A stretch of 36,478 bases of DNA from Nitrospirota bacterium (GTDB taxonomy: Bacteria > Nitrospirota > Thermodesulfovibrionia > Thermodesulfovibrionales > UBA6898). The notes under the pieces were generated by a model, which saw only the letters and a program-made list of their open reading frames with translations, did no database searches and was not told the origin of the DNA. How positions within the stretch are numbered: the first letter of the stretch is position 1; each line of letters starts with the position of its first letter. The DNA lies in the NCBI GenBank assembly GCA_016217675.1, contig JACRHC010000031.1, positions 1-36,478 on the forward strand. The letters are read 5' to 3'. The translations under genes were made by a program, and so were the position numbers. Shown here piece after piece: positions 15,271 to 22,716 of this stretch.

Positions 15271-16737
15271 GTGGCCATGAACAGCAGCACAATGCTTCTG
15301 GTCCTGCTGGGGGTTCCCCTTTGTGCGGCTGCAATATTGGCCTTTGTCGGCGACCGGAAATTCGCCCCGGAGATCAATATCCTCGGTTCTGCTGCAACGC
15401 TTGCGACCGGGCTCGGTCTTGCACTCGAGGTATATCTGCAGGGCCCCATGCTTGCAGGGGGAAAGTTCTTCTTTGTGGATGCCTTTAATATCTATCTTTC
15501 GGTGCTCACCTCTTTTGTCTCGATGACCACCGCCATGTTCAGCCGGGGGTACATGCGGCGGGAGCGGGAGCATGGCCGTGTCGGCAAAATCCGAATGCGG
15601 TTTTACCATGCCATGTTCCAGCTTTTTATTTTCGCCATGCTCCTCTGCCTTCTGACCAATAATGTCGGCGTGCTCTGGATTGCTATGGAACTGGCTACTC
15701 TCTCTACGGTCCTTCTTGTCTCTTTGTACCGCACGCCGACAGCTATCGAGGCTGCATGGAAATACTTTATCCTCTGCGGTGTCGGCATAGCGCAGGCCCT
15801 GTTTGGGACCGTGCTGCTCTACTTTGCGGCAGAGAAGGTGTTGGGAGAAGGGGGCGAAGCCCTTCTCTGGACAAACCTGAGCAGGGTGAGCGGGAGCCTT
15901 GAACCGACCGTGCTCTCCCTCGCTTTTGTTTTTCTGATGGTGGGGTATGGCACCAAGGTCGGCCTTGTGCCGCTCCATAACTGGCTGCCGGATGCACACA
16001 GCGAAGGACCTACGCCCATATCCGCAGTGCTCTCGGGCCTCCTGCTCAATATCGCCCTGTATGCGCTTGTGCGGTGCAAGGTGCTTGTTGACGGATCGAC
16101 CCATACGCACCAGGCAGGCAATATCATGATGGGCTTCGGTCTTCTCTCTATCCTCGTTGCAGCATTTTCACTGCTCAGGCAGAAGGATATCAAACGCATG
16201 TTCTCCTATTCATCCATAGAACATATGGGCATAGCGACCTTTGCCTTCGGCCTCGGCGGCCCCATCGCCACCTTTGGCGCTCTGCTGCATATGCTCGTTC
16301 ACAGCCTTGCGAAATCAGCCATATTCTTTACCGTCGGTCATGCCTCGCAGATGCACCGGACCCAGGAGATGGAAAGGATCAGGGGTCTTTTTAAGGGCAA
16401 TCCCCTTGTCGGCTGGGGCCTGATGATCGGTGTGATGGCCATTGTTGGAATGCCTCCCTTCGGGATCTTTACGTCCGAATTTCTGATACTGACAGCAACC
16501 ATGAAGGACGCCCCCTATCTGACTCCCTTTCTCCTCCTCGGCCTTGGTGTAACGTTTGCGGCGCTCTTCAGAAAAGTTCAGCCCATGGTCTCAGGAGATA
16601 TCCCGTCCTATCAAAGGCCGGTCAAGGCAGCGCATCTGCCGGTGCTGCTCCATTTAGCCCTGGTCCTGATCATCGGTATATATATGCCTGCCTTTCTGAA
16701 TACGTGGTTTCATACTGCGGTGGAGTTATTGAAATGA
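15271..16737 (+). CDS. hyfF: Hydrogenase-4 subunit F-like proton-pumping antiporter subunit
   Basis: A 488-residue member of the NuoM/N/Mrp antiporter family matching HyfF. The GTG at 15271 is chosen because AGGAGGG lies seven bases upstream; an ATG two codons on is an alternative. Motifs: NVGVLWIAMELATLSTVLLVSLYR at about residues 131-154 (conserved Glu), GYGTKVGLVPLHNWLPDAHSEGPTPISAVLSG at about 226-257 (conserved Lys), and MFSYSSIEHMGIATFAFGL at about 310-328. It is a second ion-translocating subunit beside HyfB. Its stop overlaps the hyfG start (ATGA). Confidence 0.92.
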   Translation: MAMNSSTMLLVLLGVPLCAAAILAFVGDRKFAPEINILGSAATLATGLGLALEVYLQGPMLAGGKFFFVDAFNIYLSVLTSFVSMTTAMFSRGYMRREREHGRVGKIRMRFYHAMFQLFIFAMLLCLLTNNVGVLWIAMELATLSTVLLVSLYRTPTAIEAAWKYFILCGVGIAQALFGTVLLYFAAEKVLGEGGEALLWTNLSRVSGSLEPTVLSLAFVFLMVGYGTKVGLVPLHNWLPDAHSEGPTPISAVLSGLLLNIALYALVRCKVLVDGSTHTHQAGNIMMGFGLLSILVAAFSLLRQKDIKRMFSYSSIEHMGIATFAFGLGGPIATFGALLHMLVHSLAKSAIFFTVGHASQMHRTQEMERIRGLFKGNPLVGWGLMIGVMAIVGMPPFGIFTSEFLILTATMKDAPYLTPFLLLGLGVTFAALFRKVQPMVSGDIPSYQRPVKAAHLPVLLHLALVLIIGIYMPAFLNTWFHTAVELLK

Positions 16738-18314
16738 GTATGCTGAAAGAAGCCATTATATCAGTTTTTGGTGAGGAAGCACGGTTCGACGAGGGTCAGC
16801 ATCCTGTTTCTGTTTCTTCCTGTGTTGTTAAGCGGGGCAGGTTTGCTGAGGCCGCAAGGGTGATGAAAAAGGCCTATGCTCTTCTGGCTGCAGAATGGGC
16901 GGCTGATGAGACCGCCTTTGGGAGGGGCTTTGGTATATATGCCTGCTACCGATGGGGGGCTGAATACCTGATTGTCAAAACGGAAGTTCCGTCAGACGAT
17001 CTCCGGTTTCCGAGTCTTGCAAAAAAGTTCGTTCCTGCCTTCCGTTTCGAGCGGCAGATACAGAGCCTCATGGGTATCACGCCGACAGGTCATCCTGATA
17101 CACGGCCATGGATCAAGTTTGAGGACTGGCCTGCTGATGCCTGGCCCCTGAGGAAGACCTTTGATGCATCAAAACCGATGGCGAGAGTGCCGGGAGAATA
17201 CGCCTGGGTGAGGGCAGAGGGAGAAGGTGTGTACGAAATACCGGTCGGCCCGGTCCATGCAGGTATCATTGAGCCGGGACATTTCCGCTTTCAGGCCCTT
17301 GGGGAAGATGTGATCAATCTTGAAGCGCGACTTGGTTATGTGCATAAAGGCATCGAAAAAAGATTCGAGTCACTTTCATGGAAAGACGGCGCTTTGCTTG
17401 CAGGAAGGGTCTCAGGCGATACCACGGTTGCTCACAGTATTGCATACTGCATGGCGCTTGAGTCCATGGCCGGCTGCAGTCCGCCCGAACGTGCCTATTG
17501 GCTTCGGGCCCTGTTTCTTGAACGGGAGAGGATTGCAAACCACCTTGGCGATATCGGCGCCATCTGCAATGACGCTGCTTTTGCCTTCATGATTTTTCAG
17601 ATGTCACGGTTGCGCGAAATGATCGTCAGTACGAACCAAAAGCTTTTCGGCCATCGGTTTATCATGGACCGGGTGGTCCCCGGCGGCGTAACTGTGGACA
17701 TCGATGCCGCAGGCAAAAAAGAGATATTGACTGAAATGGATATGCTCTCAAAGGATTTTGAAAGACTTGTTGTCATCTACGATGAGCATTCGTCCCTTGA
17801 AGACAGGGTGAGGGATACGGGGATACTTACCCCGGAGAGGGCACGGGAACTTTGCGTTGTCGGAGTCGTTGCGAGGGCCAGCGGCCTGAACCTTGATTGC
17901 CGGATATTCAACCCCTTCCCGCCGTTTGACCAGCACCACTACCTTGAGCTTGATGTGCCGGTTCTTATATCGGGAGATGTACACGCAAGGGCCTGGGTCA
18001 GGATACAGGAGGTCAGGGAGTCGATCAGGATCATCAGAAAATTCCTCGAAGATATGCCTGAAGGTGAGATCGCAGTTCCGGTTGCATTGCCGAGGCCTGA
18101 TATATCCGGCTTTGCCGCTGTCGAGGGCTGGCGGGGTGAGATCATCTACTGGCTCCAGTCGGGACCTCACAGCGAGGTGAATCGCTGCATGGTCAGGGAC
18201 CCGTCCAGCGTCAACTGGCTTGCCCTTGAACTGGCAGTATTGGGCAACATTGTGCCCGATTTCCCGCTCTGCAATAAGAGTTTTAATCAATCCTATTCAG
18301 GACACGACTTATGA
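16734..18314 (+). CDS. hyfG: Hyf/Ehr-type large subunit lacking the Ni-Fe ligands
   Basis: Start chosen at the ATG overlapping the hyfF stop, giving 526 residues. Residues about 20-140 are a NuoC-like 30 kDa domain; the rest is the 49 kDa/large-subunit domain (GPVHAGIIEPGHFRFQALGE, VHKGIEKRFE). In [NiFe] large subunits the metal is held by RxCGxCxxxH and DPCxxC. Here the first motif reads R225-V-S227-G-D-T230-T-V-A-H234 and the second D489-P490-S491-S-V-N494: all four cysteines are replaced. The protein therefore cannot bind a standard Ni-Fe site and is better compared with Ehr (energy-converting hydrogenase-related) subunits or complex I NuoD. A repeat element follows the stop. Confidence 0.92.
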   Translation: MSMLKEAIISVFGEEARFDEGQHPVSVSSCVVKRGRFAEAARVMKKAYALLAAEWAADETAFGRGFGIYACYRWGAEYLIVKTEVPSDDLRFPSLAKKFVPAFRFERQIQSLMGITPTGHPDTRPWIKFEDWPADAWPLRKTFDASKPMARVPGEYAWVRAEGEGVYEIPVGPVHAGIIEPGHFRFQALGEDVINLEARLGYVHKGIEKRFESLSWKDGALLAGRVSGDTTVAHSIAYCMALESMAGCSPPERAYWLRALFLERERIANHLGDIGAICNDAAFAFMIFQMSRLREMIVSTNQKLFGHRFIMDRVVPGGVTVDIDAAGKKEILTEMDMLSKDFERLVVIYDEHSSLEDRVRDTGILTPERARELCVVGVVARASGLNLDCRIFNPFPPFDQHHYLELDVPVLISGDVHARAWVRIQEVRESIRIIRKFLEDMPEGEIAVPVALPRPDISGFAAVEGWRGEIIYWLQSGPHSEVNRCMVRDPSSVNWLALELAVLGNIVPDFPLCNKSFNQSYSGHDL

Positions 18315-18318
18315 TAAA

Positions 18319-18442
18319 CGGCTTCGTAAAAAGTCCGTATGCTGCGTTGCGCTTCAAAACTCGTCACTGCGACGTAATTCTCATTACGCCTCATTCCTCC
18401 TTTTTTGCGCGCCTTGCCTCCGGAGCTTTTTACAAACCCGTC
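18319..18442. repeat. MITE-like element with terminal inverted repeats between hyfG and hyfI
   Basis: The left end CGGCTTCGTAAAAAGTCCG (18319-18337) is an imperfect inverted copy of the right end CGGAGCTTTTTACAAACCCG (18421-18440). The ~124 bp interior has further short complementary stretches and no ORF of its own. Left-end sequences of this kind (GCTTCGTAAAAAG) recur as intergenic repeats in several bacterial genomes, as I recall. It starts four bases after the hyfG stop and ends about 40 bases before the hyfI start. Confidence 0.7.
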
Positions 18443-18480
18443 TCATGTTGCCAGCATTTTCGACTTTTAAAGAGGTTTTC

Positions 18481-18987
18481 ATGATACGGATACTGCGTCA
18501 GATATTCCGGACAGGCGTTGTGACCGAACCTCTCCAGTCTGACCTTGATGCAGAGCTTTGGGAGGTCGGGACAAGGCTCGAAGAGGTTATCAGAAAACGG
18601 TTCAGAAGGAGCCTTACGATCAGGCAGGTGGATGCAGGCTCCTGCAATGGCTGCGAACTGGAGATCCATGCCATGAATAACCCGATCTATAACTGTGAAA
18701 GGTTCGGTATGCACTTCACCGCATCCCCGCGTTTTGCAGACCTGCTGCTCGTCACCGGGCCTGTTGCTCATAACATGGAGATCGCCCTCAGAAGGACCTA
18801 TGATGCCACGCCTGCGCCCAAACTGGTGATTGCGGTGGGAGACTGCGGCTGCACCGGCGGCATATTCGGACAGAGCTACGCCTCCTTGGGCAGCATCGAC
18901 AAGGTGATTCCGGTCGACGCCTGCATCCCTGGCTGTCCGCCTACACCGACGGCTTTATTAAACGGGATATTGAAGGCGCTCAGTTAA
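18481..18987 (+). CDS. hyfI: Hyf/Ehr-type small Fe-S subunit (NuoB family)
   Basis: The frame is open back to 18220, but that part runs through hyfG and the repeat. The ATG at 18481, with AGAGG upstream, gives 168 residues. The NuoB/HycG-type cluster ligands are intact: C55 and C58 in SCNGCELEI, C122 in GDCGCTGG and C152 in IPGCPPTP. It should hold the N2-like [4Fe-4S] cluster that would normally pass electrons to or from the large subunit. No 2[4Fe-4S] ferredoxin-like subunit (HyfH type) is found next to it. It ends a few bases before a convergent gene. Confidence 0.92.
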   Translation: MIRILRQIFRTGVVTEPLQSDLDAELWEVGTRLEEVIRKRFRRSLTIRQVDAGSCNGCELEIHAMNNPIYNCERFGMHFTASPRFADLLLVTGPVAHNMEIALRRTYDATPAPKLVIAVGDCGCTGGIFGQSYASLGSIDKVIPVDACIPGCPPTPTALLNGILKALS

Positions 18988-18993
18988 GGGGGG

Positions 18994-19686
18994 CTATGAA
19001 CTGCCGGAGATGAACTGCGAGATCTCCTGAGCGTCTTTTTCTGACATCTGCCTGAACATTACGCCATAGAAGACCGAACTGCCGGTCGGCGTTGATGTTT
19101 TTCTTACGACCTCTGACTTAAGCGAAAACCTGCTGCGGTTCTTCGGGTTCACAAAGCTGACCTGGAGTTTTTCTCCAATCGGAAAATCGGAGACGCACTC
19201 AAAGGCCATGCCGCTTTCGCTGAAGTCCATGGATATGCCTGAATAGCGGAGATTGCTCCCATCCTGTTGAACGTTCACCAGGATGCGGAAGACGCGGCGC
19301 GGTGACCTCAGAAGGAACTTGGAGATAGCGGTCTGGAACTGGAGTTTTTCGACGGGGATGATAAACGTCTCCTGTACATCAAGGCTTCTGCATTCTCCCT
19401 GAGTGATCGTTGCATTAAATGGCAGTATCAGGATCTTCGGTATCTTTACGAATAAGGGGTTATCTTTTAAGTCGGCAAGGTCTGCCCGGATATCCAGAAG
19501 GCTGTCATTGCCAAAAAGGATGATAAGTGCCGGCAGATCCGGAGAAACAAGTGCTTCGCGGATATTCTGAAAGGCTATGTAAGGGAGATTGTCTTCTTTA
19601 AGATAATGCTTCACCGTATTGAATACGTCTGCAGACCTTTCTATGACAAATATCTTTTTCATATCTTCCGGCACATATTGTAGCAT
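18994..19686 (-). CDS. PilZ-domain protein with degenerate receiver-like N-terminus
   Basis: A 230-residue protein; starting at the ninth residue (ATG at 19662, MKKIFVIERS, with GGAAG just before) is equally plausible. The N-terminal ~115 residues look like a response-regulator receiver, but the phospho-acceptor position (PALIILFGNDS) has no aspartate, so it is probably not phosphorylated. Residues about 130-228 form a PilZ domain with RRVFRILVNVQ and the downstream GISMDFSESGMAFE motif. That is close to the c-di-GMP signature RxxxR ... D/NxSxxG. It would bind c-di-GMP and act on motility, surface or transcription targets, which are not identifiable here. It is convergent with hyfI. Confidence 0.82.
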   Translation of the reverse strand: MLQYVPEDMKKIFVIERSADVFNTVKHYLKEDNLPYIAFQNIREALVSPDLPALIILFGNDSLLDIRADLADLKDNPLFVKIPKILILPFNATITQGECRSLDVQETFIIPVEKLQFQTAISKFLLRSPRRVFRILVNVQQDGSNLRYSGISMDFSESGMAFECVSDFPIGEKLQVSFVNPKNRSRFSLKSEVVRKTSTPTGSSVFYGVMFRQMSEKDAQEISQFISGSS

Positions 19687-19838
19687 GTTAGTATGCTGTT
19701 TTTGCTCTTCACAACTTAATGCCTCCTTCTGCAGGTGTCACGTCTGTTATCGAACAGGAGTCGATCATAATTATTTCTATTTTCTCCCTCCAAGTTTACG
19801 GCGACCGCTGCGAATACCTTATGGGGAATAATTTTTTC

Positions 19839-19868
19839 TTGACAAGAATAATTCTTATATGATATCTT
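19839..19868 (+). promoter_or_regulatory. Promoter of the Fur-family regulator
   Basis: TTGACA at 19839-19844 and TATCTT at 19863-19868 are spaced by 18 bp. The predicted transcript begins near 19875, about 25 bases before the ATG at 19900. A Fur-type palindrome overlaps the spacer. Confidence 0.55.
19844..19856. promoter_or_regulatory. Fur/PerR-type operator (palindrome AAGAAT-A-ATTCTT)
   Basis: A perfect 6-1-6 palindrome lies within the -35/-10 spacer. A second, imperfect 7-1-7 site (TAGTAAT-T-GTTATTA) lies at about 19877-19891, downstream of the -10. Both fit the AT-rich 7-1-7 style of Fur/PerR boxes and point to autoregulation. Confidence 0.55.
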
Positions 19869-19899
19869 TTATCAGATAGTAATTGTTATTAGATAGCTC

Positions 19900-20298
19900 A
19901 TGTATAAATTTAAAGACATAGGTTTGAAGCTCACGCCACAGAGGCTTGCAATTCTCGATTTCCTCGACGGCAATACAGACCATCCGTCAGCGGATGACAT
20001 CTATAAGGCGGTTTCTGTTCAGCATCCGACCATGTCCTTTGCAACAGTATATAACACGCTGGACACCTTGAGAGGGAAAGGTCAAATTCTTGAGTTAACG
20101 ATCGACCCGGGCAAGAAGCGGTTTGACCCCTGCACGGATCCTCACCATCACCTCATCTGTACGTCATGCAGGAGGGTCCTGGATATCAATATGACGTTTA
20201 ACCTTGATCTGCCTGAGGACGTGAGCGGAGAGTTCAGGTTGACCGGCAATCATATCGAGTTTTACGGCATCTGTCCTGCCTGTAAGGACAGGAATTAA
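19900..20298 (+). CDS. Fur-family regulator, PerR-like
   Basis: A 132-residue Fur-superfamily repressor. Winged helix: LTPQRLAILDFL at about residues 11-22, HPSADDIY at 28-35 and SFATVYNTLDTL at 46-57. The dimerisation part has the structural Zn site C87-T-S-C90 and C125-P-A-C128. The regulatory metal region FDPCTDPHHHLIC is like PerR/Fur. The neighbouring rubrerythrin and rubredoxin genes favour a PerR role (peroxide sensing by metal-catalysed His oxidation), but Fur or Zur cannot be excluded by eye. Its own promoter carries palindromic operators. Confidence 0.87.
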   Translation: MYKFKDIGLKLTPQRLAILDFLDGNTDHPSADDIYKAVSVQHPTMSFATVYNTLDTLRGKGQILELTIDPGKKRFDPCTDPHHHLICTSCRRVLDINMTFNLDLPEDVSGEFRLTGNHIEFYGICPACKDRN

Positions 20299-20326
20299 AT
20301 ACCAGGAAATTCCTGAGGAGGGTAGT

Positions 20327-20764
20327 ATGTGTATTGACCACAAGATGATCTGTAAGTGCGGCACCCACACGGCAAGTTTTAATTTTCGCGACGACATCAT
20401 GCCGGCAGAAGTTGTAAACAAGCTCTATTGTCCCAATTGTTCTTCTGATATCGCGTATAACGCCGGGTCCATGCTCCGGGACAACGGCTGGGTCATTGAC
20501 TTTGACATGGAAGTGGCCCAGTTCATGGCGCACAAGCTGCCGGGAGCCCCCCTTACTCCCGATTATCTCTTTGATCAGGGATATTGTACCTGGCGCGGGG
20601 TTTATCCGATGGATCACATCGATTCGGTCAGGGAGCGGGAGGAACTGGTGAAGCTTTCGAAGATCAATCCAAAACAGTACCTCGCTGAGATCAGGAAATG
20701 GGGCACCGACCGTATGGACAGGCTTGCAGGCGAGGGCTGGAGGAAGGCAAATGCAGGGCAATGA
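20327..20764 (+). CDS. Conserved hypothetical protein with zinc-ribbon-like N-terminus
   Basis: A 145-residue protein with a strong AGGAGG site just upstream. The N-terminus has CKCG (C9, C11) and CPNCSSD (about residue 35), a possible zinc or iron site (CxC ... CxxC). The rest is alpha/beta with a FDMEVAQFMAHKLPGAPL segment and an Arg/Lys-rich C-terminus. No family is recognised. It follows the Fur-family gene by 28 bases and its 3' end overlaps the next small Zn-ribbon gene, so it probably belongs to the same oxidative-stress operon. Confidence 0.7.
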   Translation: MCIDHKMICKCGTHTASFNFRDDIMPAEVVNKLYCPNCSSDIAYNAGSMLRDNGWVIDFDMEVAQFMAHKLPGAPLTPDYLFDQGYCTWRGVYPMDHIDSVREREELVKLSKINPKQYLAEIRKWGTDRMDRLAGEGWRKANAGQ

Positions 20765-20933
20765 CATCAGGCAGAAACAGAAGAGCCACTGCAGCACAAA
20801 GAGTGTTCCGGTCCCGGAATTCATTGCCTGCATCAAATGCGGCAATGAGATAGAGATATGGACAGACGAGGATGAGACGGTGTGTCAATCCTGCGGCCAT
20901 AAGGTTTTTAAGAAAGAAGCGACCATCCACTGA
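20751..20933 (+). CDS. Small zinc-ribbon protein
   Basis: The ATG at 20751 with AGGAAGG a few bases upstream is chosen over the longer in-frame start at 20724, giving 60 residues. Two CxxC pairs (CIKC near residue 28 and CQSC near residue 46) flank an EIEIWTDEDETV hairpin, a rubredoxin/zinc-ribbon knuckle pattern. The basic N- and C-termini suggest nucleic-acid or protein contacts. It overlaps the end of the preceding gene by 14 bases. No specific family is recognised. Confidence 0.62.
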   Translation: MQGNDIRQKQKSHCSTKSVPVPEFIACIKCGNEIEIWTDEDETVCQSCGHKVFKKEATIH

Positions 20934-20974
20934 CTGTTTCATCCGAAGCAGAACCCCTGACCTTGGAGCAAAGC

Positions 20975-21454
20975 ATGGATATATTCATTGAAAAGATACC
21001 TGGCGGTATGAGAGTAGACGGCCTCGATCTGAAGAACGGCAAATGCGGTTGCACATCAGTGCTGCCCTGCTGTTACAGCTGGACAAAAGTAAAAAGGAGC
21101 GGGAATATATTCACCTTTGCAGGCAAGGCAACAGGGCCTGAGTCTGTCGAACTGTTTGACTGGGGCTATAAAGTCAGAAAAGGTGAATATTCAGTCGAAG
21201 TTTCGATGGAGGATACGCGTGACAAGACCATATTCTCCGGATACTACCCGCCCCGCATTGAGGAATGGATTGAAAAGGGTTGGGAAGTTGTTTCAACAAC
21301 CGGCGAGCGGGAGGACTTCGGCCTCTGGCGTTGTGCAACCTGCAAGTGGCTCTATAAAGAAAAAGAACAGGCTGCAAAATTCGAGGATCTGCCTGACGAC
21401 TGGAAATGCCCTGTCTGCAAGGTCGGCAAGACCGCATTTGAAATAATAGGATAA
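20975..21454 (+). CDS. Protein with unknown N-terminal domain and C-terminal rubredoxin
   Basis: Started at the ATG 20975 (GGAG six bases upstream) rather than the TTG at 20963; 159 residues. The last ~45 residues are a rubredoxin: LWRCATCKWLYKEKEQ then FEDLPDDWKCPVCKVGK, with the two CxxC pairs that bind one iron and the DLPDDWxCP signature. The N-terminal ~110 residues, with IEKIPGGMRVDG, a CGCTSVLPCCYSW cysteine cluster and an FTFAGKATGPESVELFDWGYK segment, match no family I recognise. An electron donor to the rubrerythrin downstream is a reasonable inference. Confidence 0.82.
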   Translation: MDIFIEKIPGGMRVDGLDLKNGKCGCTSVLPCCYSWTKVKRSGNIFTFAGKATGPESVELFDWGYKVRKGEYSVEVSMEDTRDKTIFSGYYPPRIEEWIEKGWEVVSTTGEREDFGLWRCATCKWLYKEKEQAAKFEDLPDDWKCPVCKVGKTAFEIIG

Positions 21455-21507
21455 AAGAGGGTGCATTAATGTAAACCTTTCGTCCCGTTGGCTGGAACAT
21501 TTCATAG

Positions 21508-21513
21508 TATAAT
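21508..21513 (+). promoter_or_regulatory. Probable -10 element of the rubrerythrin gene
   Basis: TATAAT lies 62 bases before the rubrerythrin ATG. A convincing -35 is not visible, so the promoter may need an activator or be weak. Confidence 0.4.
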
Positions 21514-21574
21514 GGGTCTGAACATTGTGAAACGTTTGGCATCCAGATAAAACATCACATAAGGAGGAGTCAGC

Positions 21575-22072
21575 ATGGCAACAAAATCGGAGAAGAACCT
21601 TAAAGAGGCATTTGCCGGAGAATCACAGGCAAACAGGAAATACCTTGCCTTTGCAAAGAAGGCAGAGGCAGAAGGATACAAACAGGCGGCAAAGCTGTTC
21701 AGGGCCGCAGCAGAGGCAGAGACCGTGCATGCGCACAACCATCTGCGCGAGTTCGGCGGGGTCAAATCGACAAAGGAGAACCTTGAGGCTGCCATCAGCG
21801 GAGAGACCTTTGAGTTTGAGAGCATGTACCCGAAGATGATCAGCGAGGCAAAGGCTGAGGGTAATGCCCTTGCCGAAAGGACCTTTGTCTATGCTAACGA
21901 GGTCGAGAAGGTCCACGCTGACTTGTACAAGAAGGCGCTCGAGACCCTCGGCAAGAATCTGGAGACTGATTATTTCGTCTGCCAGGTCTGCGGTAATACT
22001 GTAGAGGACCATGCACCGGACGAATGCCCGATCTGCGGTGCGAAGAAGCAGGCATTCAAAAAGATGGACTGA
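21575..22072 (+). CDS. Rubrerythrin
   Basis: A 165-residue rubrerythrin with AGGAGGA upstream. The ferritin-like four-helix domain (about 1-130) has the diiron ligands in AFAGESQANRKYLAFA (Glu), AETVHAHNH (Glu and His) and ANEVEKVHADLY. The C-terminal rubredoxin-like domain has CQVCGNT and CPICGAKK (about residues 139-160). The enzyme reduces H2O2 to water with electrons from rubredoxin or NAD(P)H in anaerobes. It sits between a rubredoxin-domain protein and a flavoprotein, both suitable redox partners, and three bases before the latter. Confidence 0.95.
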   Translation: MATKSEKNLKEAFAGESQANRKYLAFAKKAEAEGYKQAAKLFRAAAEAETVHAHNHLREFGGVKSTKENLEAAISGETFEFESMYPKMISEAKAEGNALAERTFVYANEVEKVHADLYKKALETLGKNLETDYFVCQVCGNTVEDHAPDECPICGAKKQAFKKMD

Positions 22073-22075
22073 ACC

Positions 22076-22648
22076 ATGAAGGTCGTCGCATTTTTAGGCA
22101 GCCCGAGGGTTGACGGCAATACCGAGCTTCTTCTCAATGCAGCGGTAAGGGCCATTCAGGAGCAGGGACATGAGGTGAAGAACTTCAGGCTCAATGTTCT
22201 GAATATCATGCCCTGCCAGGACTGCGGCGGGTGCGACAAGACCGGTGTCTGTATCATTAACGATGACATGACCGAAATATACCGCGAGATCAGGGAGGCT
22301 GACAGGATCATCCTCGCCTCCCCGATCTTTTTCTTCGGCATGAGCGCCCAGGCAAAAACCATGGTTGACCGCTGTCAGGCGTTCTGGTGTGAGAAGTACC
22401 TCCTCAAGAAGACCATCCCTGAAGGACCGCACGGCAGGAAGGGGCTGCTCATGCTTGTCGGCGGCATGAAAAAAGAGATCGGTATTCAGTGCGGCGATGC
22501 GGCTGCCAAGGCCTTCTTCAGGACGATAAGTGTACCAGCCCATGAAGTGTTAGGCTTTCTTGGCGTGGACGCCAAGGGTGCCATTGTTGATCACCCGACT
22601 GCGCTGAAAGATGCGTATGAAGCTGGCAGGAGGCTAGTTCAGACCTAA
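22076..22648 (+). CDS. Iron-sulfur flavoprotein (Isf-like, NADPH-dependent FMN reductase fold)
   Basis: A 190-residue flavodoxin-like protein. The N-terminus (MKVVAFLGSPRVDGNTELLL) holds the FMN phosphate-binding loop. The compact cluster motif C47xxC50xxC53x5C59 fits the CX2CX2CX4-7C signature of Isf, which carries a [4Fe-4S] cluster beside FMN. SPIFFFGMSAQAKTMVDRCQAFW is the usual flavin-contact region. In archaea Isf passes electrons from ferredoxin to O2/H2O2-detoxifying partners; here it follows the rubrerythrin gene by three bases, so a role in peroxide reduction is likely. Confidence 0.88.
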   Translation: MKVVAFLGSPRVDGNTELLLNAAVRAIQEQGHEVKNFRLNVLNIMPCQDCGGCDKTGVCIINDDMTEIYREIREADRIILASPIFFFGMSAQAKTMVDRCQAFWCEKYLLKKTIPEGPHGRKGLLMLVGGMKKEIGIQCGDAAAKAFFRTISVPAHEVLGFLGVDAKGAIVDHPTALKDAYEAGRRLVQT

Positions 22649-22701
22649 CGCGAGCTCAGCTTTGCAGCATCCCTGCCGCAGTCCCTTGCCGCTGATGGTA
22701 G

Positions 22702-22710
22702 TGCTATAAT
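22702..22710 (+). promoter_or_regulatory. Extended -10 promoter (TGCTATAAT) directly upstream of the kinase
   Basis: TGC-TATAAT at 22702-22710 matches the extended -10 motif. The ATG of the kinase begins six bases downstream of it, so the transcript would start at or next to the start codon. Confidence 0.5.
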
Positions 22711-22716
22711 AATCCA

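Noticed and set aside
15022-16110. Long minus-strand open frame (362 codons) across hyfE/hyfF
   Set aside because: It lies antisense to two conserved complex subunits, its translation has no recognisable domain and it lacks a ribosome-binding site. Long antisense frames are expected in GC-biased coding DNA.
18220-18480. N-terminal extension of HyfI starting at 18220
   Set aside because: It would overlap the end of hyfG and translate the inverted-repeat element; the ATG at 18481 with AGAGG fits the family N-terminus.
11620-18987. Functional [NiFe] hydrogenase-4 or formate hydrogenlyase
   Set aside because: The large subunit lacks the four Ni-Fe cysteines; no formate dehydrogenase, ferredoxin subunit or maturation genes are present nearby.
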